From IMG/VR virus record IMGVR_UViG_3300043419_000490, positions 1 to 33,402 of that record: a stretch of 33,402 bases of DNA. One strand, written 5' to 3'. This DNA comes from a virus. The notes beneath the pieces were generated by a model. That model saw only the letters and a program-made list of their open reading frames with translations, did not search any database and was not told the origin of the DNA. Positions 21,312-30,224 of the stretch are shown piece by piece. How positions within the stretch are numbered: position 1 is the stretch's first letter; every line of letters starts with the position of its first letter. The position numbers and the translations under genes were made by a program.

Positions 21312-21802
21312 CTAGTAGCGAAAACATAGGGGCTATTGCCCCTTCACTCATCAAGGCACAAAGCCGTATGCAAAGCATCAGCAAGGAGGGTACTAACCCT
21401 GCCTTCAAGTCCAAGTATGTCACCTTGGATTCTATCTTGGACGCTCTGCGCCCTATCCTTACGGCGAGCGACCTGATGCTAACCCAAGGCACCACGGAAA
21501 CCCACGTCACAGATGGCAAGGTCACAGCGATTACTGTAGAGAGCCGCATCATTCATGCATCCGGTGAATGGATCAGCACGACAGCAACCATCCCGGTAAC
21601 CAAGCCTGACGCTCACGGCTTAGGCTCTGCGCTGACGTATGGCCGCCGATATAGCGTGTCCGCTCTGCTGGCAATAAGTGCCGATGAGGATGATGATGCA
21701 AACTTAGCGGTAGCGCCTCGTGATGACTACCGTAGAGGCCCACAGGGCAACATCGTTATTGACCAGCCACTGAAGGCTAGACCACTGGGAGGAAATAGAT
21801 AA
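21308..21802 (+). CDS. erf: ERF-family single-strand annealing protein (164 aa)
   Basis: Matches the ERF recombinase family: IAPSLIKAQSRMQSISKEG, AFKSKYVTLDSILDALRPIL, and the hallmark GSALTYGRRYSVSALLAIS followed by DEDDDAN. ERF proteins anneal complementary single strands, allowing recombination or circularisation of phage DNA ends. Length is at the short end of the family because the variable C-terminal domain is reduced. It overlaps paralogue B by 4 bases and the Gam-like gene by TAATG. An SSB-like partner lies on the opposite strand at 14706-15197. Confidence 0.88.
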   Translation: MTSSENIGAIAPSLIKAQSRMQSISKEGTNPAFKSKYVTLDSILDALRPILTASDLMLTQGTTETHVTDGKVTAITVESRIIHASGEWISTTATIPVTKPDAHGLGSALTYGRRYSVSALLAISADEDDDANLAVAPRDDYRRGPQGNIVIDQPLKARPLGGNR

Positions 21803-22341
21803 TGGGATATCACTTAGTAGATGGCGAGCTGTGGGACGAGGAGACCGGCGAGTATGCCGGTCCGATGTCAGGCTGGATAACAGGCAACGAATCACCGGAA
21901 GACCTTGCGCTCCTGGTGATGCGGAAGCGCATGGACATCGAGGCAACCCTACAGGCTGAGAAAGCCAAGATGGATGCGATCGTAGAGAACACCCGCAAGA
22001 TGGTTGCAAAGCATCAGGCCCGGCTTGACTGGCTGGAAGCGCGATACAACGCCCAGCTGCAAGACTACGCACTAAGCCAACTGCCACGCAAAGCCGACGG
22101 CTCCTTGAAGGTCAAGACGTGGACGTGTCCTTATGGCACGGTTTCCTTCCGGACAGTTGCCGAGCGTGTCAAGGTAGTAGAGGAAGAAGAAACCGTAGCA
22201 TGGCTGATGGAGCATAACCCTGAAGCGGTCAAGACAAAGCACACTGTGCTGGTTAGCAAGCTCAGCGACTTTGCCACGATCCACGCGCCAGGGCTTGAGA
22301 TAATCCCGGCTACCGAATCGGTAACGATAAAAACAGTTTGA
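21802..22341 (+). CDS. Gam-like host-nuclease inhibitor / DNA-end-binding protein (179 aa)
   Basis: The helical N-terminal half contains LEARYNAQLQDYALSQ (long antiparallel helices), followed by a beta segment TWTCPYGTVSFRTVAERVKV and WLMEHNPEAVKTKHTVLVSK, which fit the Mu Gam fold that resembles Ku. Gam-like proteins bind DNA ends and block RecBCD-type degradation. The strong GGGAGGAAATAGATA precedes the ATG. Directly after ERF, it likely shields ends while ERF anneals them. It is the last gene before a second early promoter at 22338-22366. Confidence 0.8.
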   Translation: MGYHLVDGELWDEETGEYAGPMSGWITGNESPEDLALLVMRKRMDIEATLQAEKAKMDAIVENTRKMVAKHQARLDWLEARYNAQLQDYALSQLPRKADGSLKVKTWTCPYGTVSFRTVAERVKVVEEEETVAWLMEHNPEAVKTKHTVLVSKLSDFATIHAPGLEIIPATESVTIKTV

Positions 22342-22366
22342 CAACTATCCACATCCGGTGTATATT
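22338..22366 (+). promoter_or_regulatory. Promoter of the orphan gene 22401-22733
   Basis: TTGACA (22338-22343), 17-base spacer, TATATT (22361-22366): a near-consensus sigma-70 promoter overlapping the end of the Gam-like gene. Inverted repeat GGTGTATA (22357-22364) and TATACACC (22378-22385) flanks the start site, fitting an operator. Confidence 0.85.
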
Positions 22367-22400
22367 CCGGGTGTGGTTATACACCACAGGGAGATAATAG

Positions 22401-22733
22401 ATGACAGTAGCAGATGACGTGTACACGATGGAGCGGTTGGAGAACGTGCTACGGCACGGTCACACAACCTTTGAAACAATCGAACTTGACTTTTCCAGCG
22501 CATGGAATGAGGAACTCGGAGCATGGCAATATCAGCGCTCTTTGCGCTGCACTCTTCACGACATCAGCCGGATGGTTTGGTTCACCACCTGCAAGGGCAA
22601 CCTGTTGAACGTGGTCTACAGCAGCGGCGGTGTTGACATCCACATTGATGTTGACCAGTTCACCTTGGGCGCTCCTTCTGACTGGCAGATTCGCCAGTGG
22701 ATCGGCGAGATGGCAAGCCAGTTGATGCCGTAG
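22401..22733 (+). CDS. Orphan early protein with its own promoter (110 aa)
   Basis: I do not recognise this protein. It has an acidic N-terminus (TVADDVYTMERLENVLRHGH), a middle beta-rich part with CTLHDISRMVWFTTCKGNLL, and a basic or neutral end (DWQIRQWIGEMASQ). It has a promoter matching the consensus (22338-22366), GGGAGATAATAG before the ATG and a strong terminator (22799-22828). Like 9430-9702, it forms a separate transcription unit and may be a defence- or host-directed accessory gene. Confidence 0.65.
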   Translation: MTVADDVYTMERLENVLRHGHTTFETIELDFSSAWNEELGAWQYQRSLRCTLHDISRMVWFTTCKGNLLNVVYSSGGVDIHIDVDQFTLGAPSDWQIRQWIGEMASQLMP

Positions 22734-22798
22734 GGTATAATCCTAGCACCCGCAAGGGAAACCAAAAACAACAACTGGATGCTGGAACTGATGAGGAA

Positions 22799-22828
22799 AG
22801 ACCCGATCTAAAAAGTCGGGTCTTTTTT
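22799..22828 (+). terminator. Terminator of the rightward operon
   Basis: Perfect 8-bp stem AGACCCGA/TCGGGTCT with a 9-base loop TCTAAAAAG, then TTTTT. It lies 66 bases after the 22401-22733 stop and only 4 bases from the lysin stop on the other strand. The minus-strand side has just three Ts, so leftward termination is weaker. Confidence 0.9.
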
Positions 22829-22831
22829 CGT

Positions 22832-23368
22832 CTACCAGTCTATGCTTACAAAGCCGCCGTTGCTGCCGAGCTCGCGCCATGCTCTGGCTTTGCGGTAAAC
22901 CCCGTCACCCTCCCGCTCTGGCTTATCTTCGTCTTCCATCTCTGGGCTTGTGTTGCCTTCAACGGTCTTGACTCCCCAAGGGAATACGCCGATTACAATG
23001 CCGATGTGGGCAAGCCTGTTCAAAGGTGCAAACCAGAAGCATATCAAATCACCGATACGCACCTTGGTAGGGTCTGCTTCGGCATCCTTGACCGATAGCC
23101 AGTTCTTTGTACGCCTTGCCCAGTTGCCATGATCGGGACAGTATGCCGAGCGTGGCCAGTCTAGGGGGATGCTTAGGGCTAGGTCATGAGCGGCATTCCT
23201 CAGCCTGTAGACCACAAAGGCAGCACACCAAGGGCTACCGGGTGGGACAGGTGGAACCGTTGACGCTTGATAGACTTCTACTGCCTTGCCCCTGTTGCCT
23301 CCGGTCTCCTGTACACCAACATTATCTAGGGCTTCCTTAGCGGCACGTAATGCAATGGGTCTTGTCAT
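22832..23368 (-). CDS. CHAP-type cell-wall hydrolase (lysin, 178 aa)
   Basis: The fold is CHAP/TIGR02594-like: N-terminal helix AAKEALDNVGVQETGGNRG, catalytic Cys in PPGSPWCAAFVVYRL (about residue 48), His in LAHIGIVIGVF and an Asn/Glu in KTVEGNTSPE. Such amidase or endopeptidase domains cut peptidoglycan peptide bonds. It is single-domain, with no wall-binding domain and no signal peptide, so it needs a holin or other export. It follows the receptor-binding gene after a 96-base gap with a long hairpin and is preceded by both GGGAGATAAG and AAGGAG. Confidence 0.85.
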   Translation of the reverse strand: MTRPIALRAAKEALDNVGVQETGGNRGKAVEVYQASTVPPVPPGSPWCAAFVVYRLRNAAHDLALSIPLDWPRSAYCPDHGNWARRTKNWLSVKDAEADPTKVRIGDLICFWFAPLNRLAHIGIVIGVFPWGVKTVEGNTSPEMEDEDKPEREGDGVYRKARAWRELGSNGGFVSIDW

Positions 23369-23464
23369 GGTGGTATATTCTCCTTGTCGAACTTATCTCC
23401 CGACACCCGCTGGGCAGGCTAACTCCCAAGCTGTTTTCACAAACTGCCCAGCACCCCTTTTCCT
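23369..23464 (-). promoter_or_regulatory. Intergenic hairpin before the lysin gene
   Basis: Nine-base arms GCTGGGCAG (23409-23417) and CTGCCCAGC (23444-23452) enclose a 26-base loop. Downstream on the minus strand come GGGAGATAAG and AAGGAG before ATG 23368. No T-tract, so more likely control of lysin expression or RNA processing than termination. Confidence 0.5.
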
Positions 23465-26398
23465 TTAGGCGAAAGTTTCGCCATCATCCACACTAACCAG
23501 CTGCGTGATACCGCCGCTCGTGTCGTGATAGTAGAGGAACCATCTACCAAGCCGCCAAGCAATCGCCGTCTGGTCGTTTGCTACCCCGCTTGCCACCACT
23601 GCACTAGATGCCGTAATGACGTTACCTTGCGGATCGTAGATGACCCGGTGCAAGTCATTGCCGGTATTCCGGAAGGCTACGATTCTTTTGCCCATTGGGT
23701 TGATACCAACGCTGACATGATTACCTGTTGCGCTCACTACTGTTGCCACGGATACGGTTCCCCCTTCGTTGTCGGTGTAGTACGATGACACCCCGCCGCC
23801 GGATTGATTCTCTACCAAGATGTACAAACGGCCTACTGCGCTTGTCGGATCGTAGGCAATAGCCACACAGTCAACCTCGGTTATCGATGTCGTAACATCC
23901 ACGATGTTGGTGCCGTTAGGCCCATCCGCAAAGTGAAGTACTACGGTATGGCTTTCTACGTTTGCATAGCATAGCCTTTGATTCTTGGCTACATCTACCG
24001 CCATGCAACCACCCGCCGCTGTCAAGCTCCTGAACCAACTACGGAAGCGGTGGCTGGTGTGAAGCGGATCTATACCAATGTTGCCTGTACCGCTGATGGC
24101 ATCGTGGTTGCTTTCACCAAGCCCCCAGGGAGTGCTGGTGTAATAACGCCCCTCAGCATCTAGCGTGGAATCTGTACCACGGTTTGCGCTCGTGGTTGTT
24201 AGTAGCAGGTCAACCGTACCAGTTGCCGCCGGGTCTCCTGCGCTGTCCAAGATGGCACCGTGAGCGATGCCCCGGAGCAACGAGCCACCGGCTAGATATA
24301 GCCCGGCTTCAGTGCCACCGTTGATATCGAACGGGTCGGGTAGGTCAGGAGGAAAGTTCCCATTGATACGATCAAAGAGGGTCTGGGCTGTAATCGTACC
24401 TGCCGGTAGCTGATGCCCGTAAGCAAAGTCTGTGCCGGTTGTAGCGTGTGGCGTGGCAAGGATACCGCCGCCCCTTAGCCAAGTCGAATAGCCCGTAACG
24501 CCGTTGAGGAAACAATCCCGCAATGGTGGTTGAGATACTGAGCAAGTAGCACCAGCCGGGTAGGCTACGCTGTTGGTTGCAGTCCAGCCGGGATGCCGAA
24601 CAATGCTATTATCGGAGGCGTTTATCTGCCCTGCCAGCTCGCTGATGGTTACCGGGTCAACGCTGTACGATGTAACGCCGGTAGCACCGCCAACCGTCTT
24701 CTGCCACCAAACATCGGACTCCTCTTCCGTGCGGCCATCCCTGTCTTGTTGCCAGAATCTCCTACCGTAGTAGTAGGTGGTCGTGTCTACCTCAGCAACG
24801 ATTGCCGGTGTGATGCGCTCAAACTGAGCCGTGAAGGTATCCGGCACATAGGTTGAATCCGTGTTTGTGTACTTGAGCGTGGTTGTACCTATGTCAATAG
24901 ATCCGCTAGATACCCTTAGCCGTTGACATGAAGTGATACCCCAGTAAGCCGTGTCTACGCTTTCGCTTCCAGCGTAGCTGCTTGATGCTGTGTTCTTGCG
25001 CGGGTAGGGATTGTCTTTGTCTTCAGTTGCCGGCAAGGCTCCAAGGCTCCAGACATCAGGGCTGCATAGGTCAAGGGTTACCGTGCTGTATGAGGTCGTA
25101 GGTGCCACAACCTGCCACCTTTTCAGGTTGCCGTGGTAATCGGTCAGTTCGATGTAGCCGCTCTGGTTGGTGCCGCTTTGTGCTTTTATCTGTATGGCAA
25201 GATACCGGTATCCGCTCATCCCTTCATACGGTGCATAAAGCCGGTCGTTACCTGTAAGGCCTACAGAACGGTTGTTTGTTTCTGCTATGCTCCAGCCGTT
25301 GAACCGGAAGCCACGAAAGAGTACGCGGGTATCTGCTGAATAGTCACCGTTAGCAATAAGACCAAGGCTTGAGAGCTGCGCGCTTATCCACTCCGGTACA
25401 TCGTTCAGGCTGGTTGTTAGGGTGTTGCTACCATAAGTTGGGTCGGTTAGAACCGTTGTCGTGCTGTAGTTTACAAAGGTATCCTGACCACCGTATGAGC
25501 CACCTGAGCTTATAACCGTACGGGTGCCGCCGTCATAGCCGGTAACGAAAACATCAAGGTTATCTGGGTATGCACCCTCCCAAGCACGTATCCTGCCGAC
25601 AATGGAAACGGCACGATCCAGACAAGATGACGTGCTGATTGTTCCGGTAGCAGATGTAACTATGCCAAAGCCGTCAGTCTCACCTAAAAGGCTTAGGCTC
25701 CATTCCGTGGCGCTCTGGTTGTGGAAGGTGTGGGCGTGCGTAATGTCATGCACGGTAACGGCATTGACCTTAACCAGCGATACCGCAAAGTCGTGCCGGA
25801 CATCACCAGAGGAAAAGCCGGATGCACTTAGCGTAGCCGTGTAGTTAGCCGTCTGCCTAGATGATGCCGCAGCTGACACCGCAACAGAGCCACCGCCAGC
25901 AGATAGGCTACAAGCCGCTGTAGCGTTCGTGGTGGTGCGTTCATACCAAGTGTAAGAGGTTAGGCTTGGGAACTGCGTTGGTGCGCTGGAAGAGGAAAAG
26001 GCAGCCTCGGCAATATCCCAAAGTTTATCAGTTGATACTGAAGCGCTAAAGGTACCTGCTACTGTTTGGCTAACATCCCGGTATGTAGTGCCGCCCGTTT
26101 CGCTTCCTGATGTCAAAACGACATAAGAAGTATTGCTTGAACCGTGTCCGTTGTTGACCGTGATATTTGCCCTAAGCTCCCAAGTCCAAGCCGAGCCAGG
26201 GGAAGGCGCAACCACGCTGGTAGCGATGGCAAGTGATGCGCTAAACCCTAGATGCCCACCAAAGGTAAAGTTTGTAAAGTGAGTATCGTAATCAGGTTCA
26301 AGCGGTTGAGTAGCAAAAGGATTCCAGATTCTAACCAATACATTCTGGGTATGGCTCATGGTGAGCGTCGATGTTCTAGTGCCGTCTATGTATGGCAT
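23465..26398 (-). CDS. Large tail tip / receptor-binding candidate (977 aa)
   Basis: This is a long beta-rich protein. The N-terminus (residues 1-220) repeats immunoglobulin-like strands, the middle (about 330-580) holds jelly-roll-like segments, for example WSIAETNNRSVGLTGNDRLY and RYLAIQIKAQSGTNQSGYIE. Residues ~800-977 look like a beta-propeller, with an Asp-box, LVSVDDGETF, ending the chain. Position after the tail hub and before the lysin fits a tip or fibre adsorption protein. The sialidase-like propeller suggests carbohydrate binding, but no catalytic set is evident. It starts 2 bases after the hub gene. Confidence 0.7.
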   Translation of the reverse strand: MPYIDGTRTSTLTMSHTQNVLVRIWNPFATQPLEPDYDTHFTNFTFGGHLGFSASLAIATSVVAPSPGSAWTWELRANITVNNGHGSSNTSYVVLTSGSETGGTTYRDVSQTVAGTFSASVSTDKLWDIAEAAFSSSSAPTQFPSLTSYTWYERTTTNATAACSLSAGGGSVAVSAAASSRQTANYTATLSASGFSSGDVRHDFAVSLVKVNAVTVHDITHAHTFHNQSATEWSLSLLGETDGFGIVTSATGTISTSSCLDRAVSIVGRIRAWEGAYPDNLDVFVTGYDGGTRTVISSGGSYGGQDTFVNYSTTTVLTDPTYGSNTLTTSLNDVPEWISAQLSSLGLIANGDYSADTRVLFRGFRFNGWSIAETNNRSVGLTGNDRLYAPYEGMSGYRYLAIQIKAQSGTNQSGYIELTDYHGNLKRWQVVAPTTSYSTVTLDLCSPDVWSLGALPATEDKDNPYPRKNTASSSYAGSESVDTAYWGITSCQRLRVSSGSIDIGTTTLKYTNTDSTYVPDTFTAQFERITPAIVAEVDTTTYYYGRRFWQQDRDGRTEEESDVWWQKTVGGATGVTSYSVDPVTISELAGQINASDNSIVRHPGWTATNSVAYPAGATCSVSQPPLRDCFLNGVTGYSTWLRGGGILATPHATTGTDFAYGHQLPAGTITAQTLFDRINGNFPPDLPDPFDINGGTEAGLYLAGGSLLRGIAHGAILDSAGDPAATGTVDLLLTTTSANRGTDSTLDAEGRYYTSTPWGLGESNHDAISGTGNIGIDPLHTSHRFRSWFRSLTAAGGCMAVDVAKNQRLCYANVESHTVVLHFADGPNGTNIVDVTTSITEVDCVAIAYDPTSAVGRLYILVENQSGGGVSSYYTDNEGGTVSVATVVSATGNHVSVGINPMGKRIVAFRNTGNDLHRVIYDPQGNVITASSAVVASGVANDQTAIAWRLGRWFLYYHDTSGGITQLVSVDDGETFA

Positions 26399-26400
26399 AC

Positions 26401-28635
26401 CTAAGTCCCTGCGCTCACATAGACCGCGCGGTAAGATGCCCGCCGTACATTGAATAACGAACTGGATCCGGGTGTGTTCTCTTGCACGAACTCAATCTGA
26501 GGGATGGCAATAATCCTGTAGTTGCCGAGTACGCTTGTACCGTCTGTGTCCATCAGCTTGATGACATCACCAAGCCAGACGGGACGGTTTGAAACGTTGT
26601 AAACCAAGAATGTAGCGTCAAACTCGATGATGGTGCGCCCAGTAGTCAAGCGTGTATAGAGCATCAAGCAGGCTGCCGTCACTGCATCTAAGGTGTTCAG
26701 CGCAGGGTCACGATACTGGTAGCATACCGGTCTGCCGCGCCAACTCCTTGGTCTTGATGCCGGTGCGGTGTTAGCAATCTCAGCCGCTGCATTTATCTGC
26801 GTGTAAGGGATAAAGATTCCCGTGTTAGGGTCTTGACCGATGACTGTAACCTGTGTACATTCCGGTTCTTCGTTGTATGAGTTGAGGCTACGAATCACCC
26901 TTTGTGGGCGTAGCTCTTCAGCCACTCCCGCCGTGGTTGCGTTGGCTATGCTCTGGTAGAGCGTCATCGTAGATGCCGTGCTAGCCGCGTTCACATTGAG
27001 CCACTGGTAGAAATAACCCGATGCGGTCGGCATCCACCCAGTTATCCAAGTGGCGTAATATTCTTGCTTGATTTTGTCTAGATACGATTTGACATTATCG
27101 CCGTAGTCAGGTGCAAGGCTGTACTGCCCCTTGGAAATGTTCGTCGTGTACGGCAGTTCTTGATCGGGGAAGTCACCACCAAAGTAAGGGGAAACCGCAT
27201 CATCGTAGCCAGCGATTTTCATGAGGTCAAGAATCGCATTGCCAGCCGTAATGCCATCATACGGATAGGATTCAACAATCCAAGCCAGTTCAAAGTCACC
27301 GCTACGATCCGTTCCGGTGTAGACATAAGTTGCCCAGTTGGCTGTTGTGTCACGGTCTAGAAACTGAATCTTAGGAGGTTGAAGCGTACCGCGGAATATG
27401 TCTTGATAAGTTGGTGTCGGTGTAGCGTTATCACCAAGAGCAATCCTTACCGGTCGGTCGGATGTCACGTTAGGTTTTTGCACACCGGCATCTATCAATG
27501 ACTTTGCGATAGCGCCAATGGTACAGGTGGCTTTGCCGTCTTCATCAACCGCCAGGCTAAGACTCTGGATGTACTGCGTAACGTCTACCGTGCCATCGTA
27601 GGTAGCACCAACAGCGGCATCATAAAGCATCTCAACCGTGTAAAGACCAAAGGTGCCGGTACCGGGGCCTGTTAGGGCAACCTTTGCCCGTACATCTTTG
27701 ATGACACCGTTAGGCGTGTATGCTGTGCCGTCTGCTTTGACCACTGAGCCAGTGTAAGTATTAGCACCTACACCAATAGCGTCACCGGCAAAAGTGCCAC
27801 TAAATACAGCACCGGTTGGAGGCGGGTATCTTAGACTCTTGATTTGAGATAGCACATAACCGCTGGTTTCAAAGGCACACTTAGCAAGCTGCACCGTGGC
27901 TTGACCAGATGGCACCAACCAAGAGAACGTTGCGGCCGGGACGATGACATTGTTTAGAGCTGGGCTTAGGTCTTCAAAAACATGGCTAAAGTGTGTCCCG
28001 TTTGATGTTGCTACAATCAGCTCACGCCGTCTAGCGGGAATCATCATAATAGAGATGAAATCAGAGCGGCTTGATTTACTTGCAGTGGTGCCTACCGCAG
28101 GAGCGATGTTAGCGTCTCCCCGGTCATAACTTCCAACCAGTACCCCAGACTTATACACTTGAGCGGAACCGTTAGCGGCAAACCATACCTCGACGCTTCC
28201 AGCGCTACCAACACCCCAGCCAGCCTTTAGAATGATGCTCTTGTCGGTGTCCTTGAGTCCAGGAACGTACAGGCTAAGGTAAGCCGGTTGATTGTTACTC
28301 CATGCCGTTGTAAGCGTTGCCCGTTCAGTAACATCCAAGGATTGTAGGTAGTAATCACCCGATGCCCTAATCTGCATCTGCTTCCACTTGGCGGCAGTGG
28401 TTAGTGTGTAGTCAGTCTTTTGAAACCGCGCATACGATCCGCTGTAGGTTGTAGACCATGCAGGCGTAACCGGTAGCGGGGCAAGCATCATCGTTAGTGT
28501 GGCAGGGTCTTGCCAGATGTTGTTAGAGTTTGTTAGGTCAACCTTGGTACCGTCCAGTGGAGCCATCAAACGACCGAACTGCGGGCGCGGCTCAACTACA
28601 TCAAACTCGACCTTCAGCGGATGGATGTTAGCCAT
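26401..28635 (-). CDS. Tail hub / baseplate protein with LamG-like N-terminal domain (744 aa)
   Basis: Following the tape measure in the normal Dit/Tal position. The N-terminal ~260 residues resemble a concanavalin/LamG-like sandwich (SGSYARFQKTDYTLTTAAKW, VEVWFAANGSAQVYKSGVLV). From about 320 a hub-like region begins, with VDVTQYIQSLSLAVDEDGKA and RIALGDNATPTPTYQDIFRG, followed by GNAILDLMKIAGYDD. The C-terminal segment ends NYRIIAIPQIEFVQENTPG. The plan fits a Tal/gp27-like hub bearing a sugar-binding module. It starts overlapping the tape measure stop as TAATG. Confidence 0.7.
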   Translation of the reverse strand: MANIHPLKVEFDVVEPRPQFGRLMAPLDGTKVDLTNSNNIWQDPATLTMMLAPLPVTPAWSTTYSGSYARFQKTDYTLTTAAKWKQMQIRASGDYYLQSLDVTERATLTTAWSNNQPAYLSLYVPGLKDTDKSIILKAGWGVGSAGSVEVWFAANGSAQVYKSGVLVGSYDRGDANIAPAVGTTASKSSRSDFISIMMIPARRRELIVATSNGTHFSHVFEDLSPALNNVIVPAATFSWLVPSGQATVQLAKCAFETSGYVLSQIKSLRYPPPTGAVFSGTFAGDAIGVGANTYTGSVVKADGTAYTPNGVIKDVRAKVALTGPGTGTFGLYTVEMLYDAAVGATYDGTVDVTQYIQSLSLAVDEDGKATCTIGAIAKSLIDAGVQKPNVTSDRPVRIALGDNATPTPTYQDIFRGTLQPPKIQFLDRDTTANWATYVYTGTDRSGDFELAWIVESYPYDGITAGNAILDLMKIAGYDDAVSPYFGGDFPDQELPYTTNISKGQYSLAPDYGDNVKSYLDKIKQEYYATWITGWMPTASGYFYQWLNVNAASTASTMTLYQSIANATTAGVAEELRPQRVIRSLNSYNEEPECTQVTVIGQDPNTGIFIPYTQINAAAEIANTAPASRPRSWRGRPVCYQYRDPALNTLDAVTAACLMLYTRLTTGRTIIEFDATFLVYNVSNRPVWLGDVIKLMDTDGTSVLGNYRIIAIPQIEFVQENTPGSSSLFNVRRASYRAVYVSAGT

Positions 28636-30224
28636 TAGAAACGCCCCATTATTCCGGGTTGCCCGTTGCGCCGTCCCTCATCCCGGATGAGTCTACGCAT
28701 CGCTCTTTCCAAGTCTGTACCCGCTGGAATCAAGCCGTTACCAAACCTACCGTAGGAAGCGTTCACGGCTCCAACCTCGGCACCTGTTAGGCCTATCGCG
28801 CCCATCGCCCCACCGCCTAAAGTTTCACGCCGTAGGTTCAAGGCTTCAGCTGTGTCTTTGGTGTTAGTTGCAATGCGTAGTAGTAAATCGTCAGTTTCAC
28901 CTGCTGTGGCTTTGGCTGTGTCAGCGATGTTACCGACCGGACCCCTTGGCTTAACTGCTTCCGTGGCCGTCTTTGGCAAGTTGGTATCTTTCATCTTGCC
29001 AACAATGTCACCTACGAACTTTTGAGTATCCGTAAAGACTTTCCCAAAGTCTACGCCTTGCATCAAATCAGTAGGCGCACCGATACCATATTCTCGATCT
29101 AAAGCAGCTTGACGCTTTGCAAATTCTTCTTGCGTAATGCGTCCGAATAACTTTTGAATATCAAGATTCTGTGATGCGTTGTAATAGCCAAGCATTCCGC
29201 CCGGTTTATTTTCAGCCATGTACTTTTGAATGTTGGCAAAGATGTTCTGAAACAACCTGCCTATATTCTCAAACGTAGACTGAAGAATAGTCGGTACCGA
29301 TGCAATAAAAGCCGCAACGGTAGCAAGTAACTTATCAAGCCCGGATTGCATATCACCACTAGAAAACGCCTTAGCCATGCCGGTCATCGGTAGCATGAAG
29401 CGGTCTACTAGCATATCAAGCGCACCACTACTGGTTATCTTGTCGATGAAAGTAGAAGCGTACTCAATGAACGGCGTAAGGATAGTAATCAACTTACCGC
29501 CGATTATACGCAAAGCACCCTCCCACTTGTCGGTTAGGGTTGCTAGTTTCGTTTCAGTTGTACCCGCCATCTTGTCCATGATGGCTGAGTACTTGGTATC
29601 GATGATGCGATTCAATGCATCAAAGGTTTCTCTGGCGCTTGACACCAAAGAGCCACCAGCATCAAACTTGATGCCTTCAGCTGCAAACATTGATTTGGAT
29701 AAACCAAAGGCTGATAGCTGCTCGATGTCCGGGAAGTTACCACCAGCTAGCCGACCGAAAAGGTTTACAAGGCTTTTCAGGTTTTCGTCGCTGGCTCCGA
29801 ACGCCGCTCCTAAGTTGGCAAGCCGTGGCAGGATCGCTTCCGTCTTTAGTCCGAACGCTTCCAGTTGGGTTGCCGCTGTAGCCAACTGGTCAAAGGTGAA
29901 CGGTGAAGGCTCTGCAACCTTACGAACGGTGTCAAGTACTTCTGCGGCACGTTTACCGCTACCAGTAATAGCGGTAAGCCGTGCGCTCAGTGATTCAAAA
30001 GCAACAGCAGAATCAAATGCTGACTTGCCGAGTAAGCCAAGACCAACAGCACCAGCAGCAGTAACTGCCGCTAGTCCAGTTCCGACACCCGCTGTAATGG
30101 CACTACCGGCAGACTTAGCACTGGTTGCTATTTGATTTAGCCCCGTCTTGGTTTTGTCAAGGGACGCTTGCAATTGCCCTTGCCCAGTAACGCCAAGCTT
30201 GACCACGAGTTCTGCGATTGTCAT
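28635..30224 (-). CDS. Tape measure protein (529 aa)
   Basis: A mostly helical protein with an Ala/Gly-rich hydrophobic N-terminal segment (AGSAITAGVGTGLAAVTAAG), then LEAFGLKTEAILPRLANLGA, SLVNLFGRLAGGNFPDIEQL and KWEGALRIIGGKLITILTPF, all typical of siphovirus tape measure proteins. Tape measures set tail length at about 0.15 nm per residue, so a tail near 80 nm is expected, an estimate from the family rule. Start ATG 30224 overlaps the frameshifted chaperone stop as ATGA. A shorter-than-usual length fits the compact genome. Confidence 0.88.
   Translation of the reverse strand: MTIAELVVKLGVTGQGQLQASLDKTKTGLNQIATSAKSAGSAITAGVGTGLAAVTAAGAVGLGLLGKSAFDSAVAFESLSARLTAITGSGKRAAEVLDTVRKVAEPSPFTFDQLATAATQLEAFGLKTEAILPRLANLGAAFGASDENLKSLVNLFGRLAGGNFPDIEQLSAFGLSKSMFAAEGIKFDAGGSLVSSARETFDALNRIIDTKYSAIMDKMAGTTETKLATLTDKWEGALRIIGGKLITILTPFIEYASTFIDKITSSGALDMLVDRFMLPMTGMAKAFSSGDMQSGLDKLLATVAAFIASVPTILQSTFENIGRLFQNIFANIQKYMAENKPGGMLGYYNASQNLDIQKLFGRITQEEFAKRQAALDREYGIGAPTDLMQGVDFGKVFTDTQKFVGDIVGKMKDTNLPKTATEAVKPRGPVGNIADTAKATAGETDDLLLRIATNTKDTAEALNLRRETLGGGAMGAIGLTGAEVGAVNASYGRFGNGLIPAGTDLERAMRRLIRDEGRRNGQPGIMGRF

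Noticed and set aside
22785-22806. CTGATGAG followed by GAAA, resembling the hammerhead ribozyme core
   Set aside because: There is no stem II between the two parts and no stems I and III around a cleavage site; the GAAAG belongs to the terminator stem.
29377-30135. Plus-strand open frame of 252 codons
   Set aside because: Antisense to the tape measure gene; composition (S, P, A, R-rich) is typical of a shadow frame.
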